This document shows positions 10,261 through 18,222 of a DNA stretch of 37,547 nt, one piece after another. The notes under the pieces were generated by a model. It saw nothing but the letters and a program-made list of their open reading frames with translations. It did no database searches and had not been told where the DNA came from. Position numbers and translations under genes: made by a program. Source of the DNA: Devosia sp. (GTDB lineage Bacteria > Pseudomonadota > Alphaproteobacteria > Rhizobiales > Devosiaceae); the NCBI RefSeq assembly GCF_028290645.1, contig NZ_JAQGJL010000059.1:1-37547 (forward strand). The letters run 5' to 3'. Position 1 is the stretch's first letter. The number at the start of each line of letters is the position of its first letter.

Positions 10261-10728
10261 ATGATACGCACCCTGATCCCGGCGCTTGCCCTTGCCGGCG
10301 TGATGATGACCTCCAGCGGCGCCATGGCTCAGACCGTAGTCGGGGGCATCTCGGTGTCGACCGAGCAACTGCCTGCGGTCCAGGCGGCCTGCGATACGCT
10401 GGCGACCCGGGAACTGGCGCTCAGCGCCGAAATGGCGAACAGTGCCGCACTGGCGAGCAGCGCCGCGCTGACGACCCCCACTACCCCAACGACGACCGCG
10501 ACGACGACCACCACGACGACGCCCCCCGATACGCTGCTGCCCAGCAGCCCGATCACCACGGGCGACCTGACCAACGAAATATCCGCCGATGCGAGCGCCA
10601 ATCTCGACGCCGAGGTCGCCGCCGCCGGTGCGGGCGCGGCCGCTGCCAGTATCAACCCGACCAGCCCCACCTTCGATCTGTCCCTGCTCAACTACGATTC
10701 CTGCCAGGCGGCCGGTCTCATTCCGTAA
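10261..10728 (+). CDS. Small secreted protein, tandem family member 2
   Basis: MIRTLIPALALAGVMMTSSGAMAQTVVGGISVSTEQLPAVQAACDTLATRE ... FDLSLLNYDSCQAAGLIP; same architecture as member 1; GGTAGGAG RBS. Confidence 0.87.
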   Translation: MIRTLIPALALAGVMMTSSGAMAQTVVGGISVSTEQLPAVQAACDTLATRELALSAEMANSAALASSAALTTPTTPTTTATTTTTTTPPDTLLPSSPITTGDLTNEISADASANLDAEVAAAGAGAAAASINPTSPTFDLSLLNYDSCQAAGLIP

Positions 10729-10750
10729 CGGGCAGCTCACACTGAAAGGC

Positions 10751-10785
10751 GAAAGGCGCGATGGCGACATCCGCGCCTTTCGTTT
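10751..10785 (+). terminator. Putative terminator after secreted protein 2
   Basis: GAAAGGCGCG...CGCGCCTTTC followed by GTTT. Confidence 0.75.
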
Positions 10786-10837
10786 GAGCAATGACGCAGG
10801 GGGCGAGGCTGTCTATGATCTTCGCAGGAGAATGAAA

Positions 10838-11149
10838 ATGAACAAGATTCTGTGCTTCGCCGTGCTGGTCGGCCTCGCAACGCCGGTCGCGGCGCAGAGC
10901 GCCATCAAGGGGATCGAGCTCTCGCCGACGGATGCGGCGCGCGTCGACCGGCAATGCGATGCGCTGCAATTCCGGACGCCAGCTTCGCTCGGTTCGTCCA
11001 CGCCGGAGGAGCCGGAGCCCGGCGAGATCGTCGCGGACGCATCCGGCTACTGGGCCACGACCGCCGACGGAATGGACGCCGCGCTGGCCAAGATCAACCT
11101 CGACACCCTGTCGATCCGCGATTGCCGGGAGGCCGGCTTCTACAACTAG
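10838..11149 (+). CDS. Small secreted protein, divergent tandem family member 3
   Basis: MNKILCFAVLVGLATPVAAQSAIKGIELSPTDAARVDRQCDALQ ... INLDTLSIRDCREAGFYN; GCAGGAG RBS 7 nt before ATG 10838 (alternative ATG at 10832). Confidence 0.8.
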   Translation: MNKILCFAVLVGLATPVAAQSAIKGIELSPTDAARVDRQCDALQFRTPASLGSSTPEEPEPGEIVADASGYWATTADGMDAALAKINLDTLSIRDCREAGFYN

Positions 11150-12789
11150 AGCCTCGCGAGTTCCACCACCGGCAGGTGGATGGCGCTGGGGTGCTTGGGA
11201 TCGTGGAAAATCTCTATGTCGGCGGCGACGAGATGAGTCGCCTCGCCCAGCGGCTCGTCGGTGCCGGTGTTGCGGGCGTAGCGCGGATGCGCGCCGCTGG
11301 CGACGATCACCCGCAGCCGATGGTTCAGCTTGAAGCAGTGCGCCGCGGCGTGCATGCGGAAATTGAGCTTCCAGATGTCGTCGGGAACCGCTGGATCGGC
11401 CGAGGTCTTGCGCAGGATGCCGTCGCAGATGTTCGTCGACACGCCCTTCTCGTCCACGTCGCAGAGCCTCACGAAGAAGTCCGTGTTGGTCAGGCTGGAG
11501 CGCGCATGGAGCGCCACCCGCACCTGGCCGAGAATGGTGACCGGCGCGAACAGCGGCTCCGACGTATACACCAGCAGGTCCTTGCGCTTTTCGAGCGGCG
11601 CGTTGTCGACCGGCCCGGCGCCCTTGAAGGCGAACATGTTGCCGCCGACCGCCGGGGTTGGGTGGGCGGGATCGTAGCGATAGGTGTCGGGGGGAGAGTC
11701 GCGCACCGGGCGCTGCGACAGCACCTTGTCGGGGTGCAGGTGCCAGATCTGGCTTTCGGCCGGCACCGGCGGGTAGCTGTCGAAATCGCGCCACTCATCC
11801 GACCCCGAGATGTAGAGGCGGACCGGCATGGTCCTCAGCCCGCTGGCATCCCCCAGCAGCCGCGCGTTCATCCACTCGAGCGTCTGCCTGACGCTCTCCA
11901 TCTGCAGGTCCGAGCTGACATGCGTCCACGGTCCGATGGTGAGCTGCGGCGTTTGTCCGGCATCGACCAGCGAGGCGTAGTCGCGCAGCAGCTGGTCGAG
12001 CATGAAATCGTACCAGCCGGAGACGAAGCTGACTGGAGGGGTGCGGGCGCCGATGCGGTGGGTGTGGTCGAGCGGCTGCCAGAAGGCGTCGTTGCCGATC
12101 GCCTCCTTCATCCAGCGCCGCCAGAACGGCACCTGGTGGCCGGTCACCCGCTTGTCGGCGTCCTCGAGCGGCAGTTTCATGGTGGCGCTGAGCGTGGTGC
12201 GCTCGATGCCGCCGGTCATCATCCGCTGCATGGTGCGCATCGGGTTGCCCCGGATCCCCTCGACGGTCTGGATCCAGCTGAGCCACAGGCCCACGGCGAG
12301 CCCGCCGCCGGGGAACACCACCGACCTGAACTCGGCGCTGGTGACCTTGACCGCCATGGCGGACAGCTTCGGCAATGCGTCGCAGATCGCCCATTGCGCA
12401 TAGCCGAGATAGCTCGGGCCGGAAGTGCCGAGCCGGCCGTCGAACCACGGCTGGGCCTTGATCCAGTCGAGCGTCGCGAGCCCGTCTTCGCGCTCATGGC
12501 CGAAAGGGTCGAACTCGCCCTCGGACTTGTCGGTGCCACGGCAGGCCTGCAGCACGACGTGAAACCCGCGCTCGGCATAGACCTCGCCGACGGTCGCAAA
12601 GCCCGAGAGCCCGTAGGGCTCGCGCATCAGGATGGTGGGGTGCTCGCCCGGTAGCTTCGGCGCGAAATGCTCGGTGGCGAGCGTGATCCCGTCATACATC
12701 GGCACCCGGATGTTGCGCGTGCGCACGATCCCGCACTGGCGCTTGGGCAGCTTGTAGATATCGGCGAGGAACCGGCTCGCAAAGCTCAT
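11146..12789 (-). CDS. CocE/NonD family alpha/beta hydrolase (X-Pro dipeptidyl-peptidase-like)
   Basis: RNIRVPMYDGITLATEHFAPKLPGEHPTILMREPYG, GRLGTSGPSYLGYAQWA nucleophile region, C-terminal beta-sandwich (FKLNHRLRVIVASGAHPRYARNTGTDEP). Confidence 0.9.
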   Translation of the reverse strand: MSFASRFLADIYKLPKRQCGIVRTRNIRVPMYDGITLATEHFAPKLPGEHPTILMREPYGLSGFATVGEVYAERGFHVVLQACRGTDKSEGEFDPFGHEREDGLATLDWIKAQPWFDGRLGTSGPSYLGYAQWAICDALPKLSAMAVKVTSAEFRSVVFPGGGLAVGLWLSWIQTVEGIRGNPMRTMQRMMTGGIERTTLSATMKLPLEDADKRVTGHQVPFWRRWMKEAIGNDAFWQPLDHTHRIGARTPPVSFVSGWYDFMLDQLLRDYASLVDAGQTPQLTIGPWTHVSSDLQMESVRQTLEWMNARLLGDASGLRTMPVRLYISGSDEWRDFDSYPPVPAESQIWHLHPDKVLSQRPVRDSPPDTYRYDPAHPTPAVGGNMFAFKGAGPVDNAPLEKRKDLLVYTSEPLFAPVTILGQVRVALHARSSLTNTDFFVRLCDVDEKGVSTNICDGILRKTSADPAVPDDIWKLNFRMHAAAHCFKLNHRLRVIVASGAHPRYARNTGTDEPLGEATHLVAADIEIFHDPKHPSAIHLPVVELARL

Positions 12790-14498
12790 GAGACGAAGTC
12801 GAACTTGTCCACGTCAAACAGGCCCCGGTCCGTCAGCTTCAGGTGCGGGATCACCGGCAGCGCGAGGAACGCGACCTGCAGGAACGGCTCGGGCAGGGTG
12901 CAGCCGAGGGCAAAGGCGGCCTCGCGCAGATGGCGGAGCTTTTCGGCGACGGTCTCGAAGCTCAAGAGGCTCATCAGCCCGGCGATCGGCAGCGCCAGCT
13001 CGGCGGTCACCCTGCCGCCGTCGGCGACGGCGAAGCCGCCGCCCAGTTCGATTAGCCGGTTCACCGCAATCGCCATGTCGATATCATTGGCGCCGACCAC
13101 GGTGATGTTGTGGCTGTCATGGCCCACGGAGGAGGCAATGGCGCCGCGCTTCAGGCCGAACCCCTTGGTGAAGCTCCGCGCCACGTTGCCGTTGATGCCG
13201 TGCCGCTCGATCACCGCGATCTTGATCACGTCGTTCTCGAGGTCGGGCAGGGTGCCCATGTCCGAGACTTCGAGCGTGGCGCTCTCGCGATAGGTGAGGA
13301 TCAGCCCAGGGCGTACCGCGATCACCGGGGTCTCGTTCTGGCGCGGATTGGGCGGCACGATGAAAGTCGAGGCGCCCACCCGTTCGGCCTTCATCGAGGC
13401 GAGGCCCACCGGCGGTACCGGCTGGCGCGCCTCGAACAGCTCCGGCCGCACCAGCCGGCCGGCCGAGATCACTTCGGCAACCCGGCAGTGCTCGAGATCG
13501 TCGAGCAGCGCGACATCGGCGCGATAGCCGGGGGCGACGAGGCCGCGGTCCCTGAGTCCGAATATCCGGGCGGCCGAGTGCGAGGCGGCGCGGTAGACAT
13601 GGTGCAGCGGCCGGCCACGGGCGATCAGCCGGCGGATCGAGCTGTCGAGATGGCCTTCCTCGAGCGTATCGAGCGGATTTCGGTCGTCGGTGCAGAGCGC
13701 CACATAGGACGAGGTGTTGGCGTCGAGGATTTCCGCCAGCGCATCGAGGTCCTTGGACACCGAGCCCTCGCGGATCAGGATCGCCATGCCCTTCTTCAGC
13801 TTTTCGCGCGCCTCGACGGCGGTGGTCGCCTCGTGGTCGGTGCGGATGCCGGCGGCGAGATAGCCGTTGAGCGCCAGGTCGCTCAGGAGCGGCGCGTGGC
13901 CGTCGATATGGCCGCCCTGGAAGGCCGCGAGCTTGGCGATGATGCCGGGGTCCCCGGCGAGCACGCCGGGATAGTTCATCATCTCGGCGAGGCCGATCAC
14001 CTTGGGGTGGCCGCGGAATTTCTCGAGGTCGGCGATCTCGAGGCGGGAGGCCGAGGTCTCGAACTCGGTCGCGGGCACGCACGAGCTGAGGTTGACCCGG
14101 ATATCCATCACCGTGCGCTCGGCACATTCGAGGAAATAGCGGATGCCGTCGGCGCCGAGCACGTTGGCGATCTCATGCGGATCGCAGATCACCGTGGTGA
14201 CCCCGTGCGGCAGCACACAGCGGTCGAACTCGTACGGCGTGACCAGCGAGGATTCGATGTGCAGGTGCGTGTCGATGAAGCCGGGAACGGCGAAGCGGTT
14301 GTCGCCTTCGATCAGCTGCGCACCGTTGTAGTAGCCGTAGGTGCCGACGATCCGGTCGGCGACAATGGCGATGTCGGTGTGGGTGACCGAGCCGGAGATC
14401 ACGTCGAGCAGCCGGACGTTCTTGATCACCACGTCGGCGGCAACCTCGCCGGCGCCAGCCTTGATCATGCGGGTGAGGAGCTCGGGTGAGATGGTCAT
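12786..14498 (-). CDS. ade: Adenine deaminase
   Basis: MTISPELLTRMIKAGAGEVAADVVIKNVRLLDVISG, GFIDTHLHIESSLVTPYEFDRCVLPHGVTTVICDPHEIANVLG; GGGFAVADGGRVTAELALPIAGLMS; 4-bp overlap with downstream hydrolase. Confidence 0.95.
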   Translation of the reverse strand: MTISPELLTRMIKAGAGEVAADVVIKNVRLLDVISGSVTHTDIAIVADRIVGTYGYYNGAQLIEGDNRFAVPGFIDTHLHIESSLVTPYEFDRCVLPHGVTTVICDPHEIANVLGADGIRYFLECAERTVMDIRVNLSSCVPATEFETSASRLEIADLEKFRGHPKVIGLAEMMNYPGVLAGDPGIIAKLAAFQGGHIDGHAPLLSDLALNGYLAAGIRTDHEATTAVEAREKLKKGMAILIREGSVSKDLDALAEILDANTSSYVALCTDDRNPLDTLEEGHLDSSIRRLIARGRPLHHVYRAASHSAARIFGLRDRGLVAPGYRADVALLDDLEHCRVAEVISAGRLVRPELFEARQPVPPVGLASMKAERVGASTFIVPPNPRQNETPVIAVRPGLILTYRESATLEVSDMGTLPDLENDVIKIAVIERHGINGNVARSFTKGFGLKRGAIASSVGHDSHNITVVGANDIDMAIAVNRLIELGGGFAVADGGRVTAELALPIAGLMSLLSFETVAEKLRHLREAAFALGCTLPEPFLQVAFLALPVIPHLKLTDRGLFDVDKFDFVS

Positions 14499-14561
14499 GA
14501 TGCGCGCGCGATCAGCATCTCCCAACGTCTCCCGTTCCGCGCGTCACGGTCAAGTGGGGAC

Positions 14562-14586
14562 GGAACCGGCCGCGTGGCGGCACGTT
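14562..14586 (+). promoter_or_regulatory. Putative EcfG (general stress sigma) promoter
   Basis: GGAAC-N16-CGTT, 33 nt upstream of ATG at 14620. Confidence 0.75.
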
Positions 14587-14619
14587 GGTTTTGACATTCA
14601 TCCCTAAGCGAGCAGAACC

Positions 14620-14793
14620 ATGGAAACCTACGATGCCCACAAGTCCACGACCGAGGTTCGCCAGGGGAGCCGGCGGTTGATGAATTTCCGCGTCCTGATC
14701 TGGTCGCTTCTCGGCATCATACTCGCCTTCGGACTGGTGTACGTGATCTTCTTCGTCATGGCGCCATCCTCGGGCACCACCACCGGCGTCTAG
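14620..14793 (+). CDS. Small (57 aa) single-TM protein
   Basis: Translated by hand: METYDAHKSTTEVRQGSRRLMNFRVLIWSLLGIILAFGLVYVIFFVMAPSSGTTTGV; below ORF-track cutoff; one TM helix; EcfG-like promoter upstream, topoisomerase gene 5 nt downstream. Confidence 0.7.
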   Translation: METYDAHKSTTEVRQGSRRLMNFRVLIWSLLGIILAFGLVYVIFFVMAPSSGTTTGV

Positions 14794-14797
14794 GCAA

Positions 14798-15796
14798 GTG
14801 CCGCGACTGAAGCGGGTGGGCCGCGACGACCTGACGATCCGGCGCCGCCGGCACGGGCGCTCATTCGGGTACACCGACGCCGACGGCGAACTGATCCGCG
14901 ACACCGAGTTTACCGAGCGCGCACGCAGCCTCGGCATTCCGCCCGCCTGGACCGACGTGCGCATCGCGGCCAATCCGCGGGCCCATATCCAGGCATATGG
15001 CACGGATGCCGCAGGGCGCCTCCAATACATCTATCATCCTGACTGGGTGACGCGTCGCTCGCGCAAGAAGCAGCTGCAGCTGGCAATGCTGACGGCCGCG
15101 CTGTCGCGCATCCGCCGGCGGGTTCGCGACGACCTGTCGGCCGAAGTGGGAAGCAAGCAACTGGCGCTGGCCATCGGCGTGGCGCTGATCGACCGGACGG
15201 CCATGCGCGTCGGCCGCGAGCGCTATCTCGATGCGCATGGCACACGCGGGGCGGGAACGCTGTTCACCCGGGACGTCGTCGTCGAAGGCGACGAGGTGCG
15301 GATCCGCTTTCCGGCCAAGAGCGGCAAGCGCGCCATCTATCAATTCGCCGATGCGCGGCTGGCGGAGGCGATCCGCGGCATGAAGTCGATCGAGGGCAAG
15401 CGCCTCCTCATGTATCGCGACGGAGCCGGCGCGGCACGGGTGCTGAGGACCGAGGATCTGAACCGGTATCTGCGCGAAGTCGCCGGCGTCGCGGTCACCG
15501 CCAAGGACTTCCGGACCCTGCATGCGAGCGCGCTGGCCGGTGAAGCGCTGGCGAAGCTCGAGCCCGCAGAATCTGCATCGGCGCGCAAGCGGCAGATGGC
15601 GGCGGTGACAAGACAGGTTGCGGAGTTCCTGCAGAATACCCCTGCGATTTCGCGCGCCAGCTATATCGCACCATGCCTCTTTGCGCTGTTCGAGAAGCGG
15701 CGGCTGGCGGAAATGTGGGCGCTGGGCGGCGAGGGCGCGAACGGCGTCAAGCAGCGCGAGGTGCGGCTGGCCGCGGTTCTGGCGGCTGCGGGGTAG
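14798..15796 (+). CDS. DNA topoisomerase IB (poxvirus/eukaryote-like)
   Basis: GTG start; TDVRIAANPRAHIQAYGTDAAGRLQYIYHPDW, RVGRERYLDAHGTRGAGTLFTRDV, KDFRTLHAS, C-terminal SRASYIAP with candidate catalytic Tyr. Confidence 0.92.
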   Translation: MPRLKRVGRDDLTIRRRRHGRSFGYTDADGELIRDTEFTERARSLGIPPAWTDVRIAANPRAHIQAYGTDAAGRLQYIYHPDWVTRRSRKKQLQLAMLTAALSRIRRRVRDDLSAEVGSKQLALAIGVALIDRTAMRVGRERYLDAHGTRGAGTLFTRDVVVEGDEVRIRFPAKSGKRAIYQFADARLAEAIRGMKSIEGKRLLMYRDGAGAARVLRTEDLNRYLREVAGVAVTAKDFRTLHASALAGEALAKLEPAESASARKRQMAAVTRQVAEFLQNTPAISRASYIAPCLFALFEKRRLAEMWALGGEGANGVKQREVRLAAVLAAAG

Positions 15797-15858
15797 ATTT
15801 TTCGCGGGCCAATGCGTGTGGCTGCCCCACTCTCAGGGAGGCCGATCGAGTTTGCTGA

Positions 15859-15905
15859 ACCATCAGTCGTCTCCTCCCCCGGGGAGGGATCAAGGGTGGG
15901 GGTGC
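15859..15905. repeat. Short palindromic repeat related to 24985..25092
   Basis: ACCATCAGTCGTCTCCTCCCCCGGGGAGGGATCAAGGGTGGGGGTG shares ACCATCAGTCG and GGGAGGGATCAAGGGTGGGG with the 24985..25092 element. Confidence 0.65.
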
Positions 15906-15924
15906 GGAGCCACGATGTTGGACC

Positions 15925-18120
15925 TCAAGCGACCCGCACCACGCCGTCTGCGGCCGCTGCGAAGCGCTTCTCGATATCGCCGGCGCTCAGCGGCCTTGAG
16001 AACAGGTAGCCCTGGAAGGTGTCGCAGCCCATCGCAACAAGAACCCGGAACTGCTCCTCGGTCTCGACGCCTTCCGCGGTAACCTCGATACCCATGGCGT
16101 GCGCCAACGTTACCATCGCCTGGACGATTGCGTTCGACGCATTGGCGGTGGACAGCTGGGCAATGAAGGAGCGGTCGATCTTGATGCGATCGACGGGATA
16201 GCGCTTCAGGTAGTTCAGCGACGAATAGCCGGTGCCGAAATCATCGAGCGCGATGCGGATGCCGGCGTCGCGGAAGCGGCGGATGCTGTTCGACGCGGTG
16301 GATTCGTCGTCGAGCAGGATGCCCTCGGTGATCTCGATCTCGAGATCGGCGGGACGCATCCCGGTTTCCTTGAGGAGGGCGAAGACCCGCTCGGCGAAAT
16401 TCGGGTTTCGCAGCTGCGCCGGAGAGATGTTGACGGCAATGGTCCGGCCCGGCCAGCGGGCGCCGAATACTGCGGCACGGCGGAGCACGAATTCGCCTAG
16501 GTGCTCGATCAGGCCGCTGCCCTCGGCGATGGCGATGAACTGCGAAGGCGACACGTGGCCAAGCCGCGGGTGGTTCCAGCGCAGCAGGGCCTCTGCGCCC
16601 ATCAGTTCGCCCTCGCCCTTGCCGCAGAGCGGCTGGAACGCCACCCAGAGCTGGCCGGGCGTGCGCAGCGCCTCGCGTAGCTCGGCCTCGATGGTGTGCC
16701 GGCTCTGCACCAGCTCATCCATCGATTCCTCGTAGATGGCGGCGCGATTGCGGCCGGCGGACTTGGCTTCGTAGAGTGCGATGTCGGCCTTGCGGCTAAG
16801 CTCGCGGCTGTCGCGCTGGCCCGGGCCGGCGATGACAACGCCGATCGAGACGCCGACAAAGGCGTCGCTGCCCTGCACGCGGAAGGGTCTGGCGATGGTG
16901 TCGACGATGCGCTGAGCGAGGCCGGATACCTCGATCGTCCCGGCATAGCACGAGTGGAGGATGGCGAACTCGTCGCCGCCCAGCCGAGCCAGCACATCGC
17001 TCGGTCCGACGACCTCGGCCAGGCGCTCGGCGACGGCGCGGATCAGGTCGTCGCCGGCATGGTGGCCCAGGGTGTCGTTGACCTGCTTGAAGCGATCGAG
17101 ATCGAGCATCAGGAGCGCGAGCGGCGGATCGCGGAGCTTGGCTGCCCCGAGCAGGAAATCGAACTGGCGGTCGAAGCTCAGGCGGTTGGGGAGCCCGGTC
17201 AGCGCGTCCTCGGTGGCCTGCCGCTCGGCATCGAGGCGCCTCTGCTCCAGCGCGTTGAGGGCCAGCCACAGCCGGTAGACAAGCAGCACGACGAGCCCGG
17301 CAATGATCAGGAACGTGGCGACCAGCGCCGGTGCGGTGCGCTCGAGGAGGTTGGTGCCTGGGCGATAGGGCAGCCACTCGAAGAAGGCGACGATCCGGCC
17401 GGAACGGTTGGTGACCGGGAAGGTGCTCATTCCCGCGCCCGGTACGGTAGCGGTAGTGAAGCGCCCAACCTCGGTCATATAGCGGTCGATCATCCTGAGC
17501 TCGAAATCGAGCTCGAGCCAGACGATGGAAACCAGCACCGGTTCGCGCCCCAATGCCTGGGCGATGTTGCCGCTGTCCGAGACCAGCGGGATGACGCTGG
17601 CAATCGCCGGCCGGCCGTCGATCAGCACATAGTCGGCGATATGCGGCGGCGCGTCGGCATAGCCGGCGGCGGCGCGGGTGCGCAGGTCCTCGACCAGCGG
17701 CATGGTCACCGCACGCCGTTCATCGAAGGCCCCAGCGGCAACGGTGTGCCCGTCCTTCGCGGCGTAGATCGCGGTGTCGTCGGGCGACAGCACGTAGGTC
17801 TCGTCGTGACCGAAATAATCGTACATCCAGCGGCCGATATTGTTGTCGAGCCACGGCTCGTCGTGGTCGCGCGCGGCGATCACCGCGTCGTCCCAGATGG
17901 CGACGCTCTCCTGGTCGCGCGGGATGAACGCAAGTTGGGCCTGCACGGCGTGGATGATGCGCTGGCTCTGGCGGCTCAGTGCATTCTCGTCGATCTGCCT
18001 CGCCGACCAGAGCAGGAACCCACCTAGCGCCGCGGTCGCGCAGGCGAATACCACGACGCACGAGGCCAGCACGAGCATCGAGAGTGTGCGTCGGAAGGTG
18101 GCGCGGCGAGTATTGGGCAT
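15925..18120 (-). CDS. CHASE4-GGDEF-EAL membrane protein (c-di-GMP turnover)
   Basis: Two TM segments flanking a CHASE4-like periplasmic region (ESVAIWDDAV...NNIGRWMYDYFGHDETYVL), RLGGDEFAIL, GAEALLRWNHP. Confidence 0.92.
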   Translation of the reverse strand: MPNTRRATFRRTLSMLVLASCVVVFACATAALGGFLLWSARQIDENALSRQSQRIIHAVQAQLAFIPRDQESVAIWDDAVIAARDHDEPWLDNNIGRWMYDYFGHDETYVLSPDDTAIYAAKDGHTVAAGAFDERRAVTMPLVEDLRTRAAAGYADAPPHIADYVLIDGRPAIASVIPLVSDSGNIAQALGREPVLVSIVWLELDFELRMIDRYMTEVGRFTTATVPGAGMSTFPVTNRSGRIVAFFEWLPYRPGTNLLERTAPALVATFLIIAGLVVLLVYRLWLALNALEQRRLDAERQATEDALTGLPNRLSFDRQFDFLLGAAKLRDPPLALLMLDLDRFKQVNDTLGHHAGDDLIRAVAERLAEVVGPSDVLARLGGDEFAILHSCYAGTIEVSGLAQRIVDTIARPFRVQGSDAFVGVSIGVVIAGPGQRDSRELSRKADIALYEAKSAGRNRAAIYEESMDELVQSRHTIEAELREALRTPGQLWVAFQPLCGKGEGELMGAEALLRWNHPRLGHVSPSQFIAIAEGSGLIEHLGEFVLRRAAVFGARWPGRTIAVNISPAQLRNPNFAERVFALLKETGMRPADLEIEITEGILLDDESTASNSIRRFRDAGIRIALDDFGTGYSSLNYLKRYPVDRIKIDRSFIAQLSTANASNAIVQAMVTLAHAMGIEVTAEGVETEEQFRVLVAMGCDTFQGYLFSRPLSAGDIEKRFAAAADGVVRVA

Positions 18121-18222
18121 CGGGCCTTGCGGGGGCAGAAACTATCGCACTGTGCCCCGGCAAGCTTTGCGAACTCGTTACTCTTTTGAAGCAGCGTTGA
18201 AATTTGATCGGCTCAAGTGCCG

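Noticed and set aside
10852-12654. 600-aa plus-strand ORF spanning secreted gene 3 and the hydrolase
   Set aside because: Out-of-frame/antisense translation of two well-supported genes
13110-14489. 459-aa plus-strand ORF over adenine deaminase
   Set aside because: Antisense shadow of a clearly recognisable ade gene; no domain-like sequence
16696-18027. 443-aa plus-strand ORF opposite the GGDEF-EAL gene
   Set aside because: Shadow ORF; no recognisable motifs
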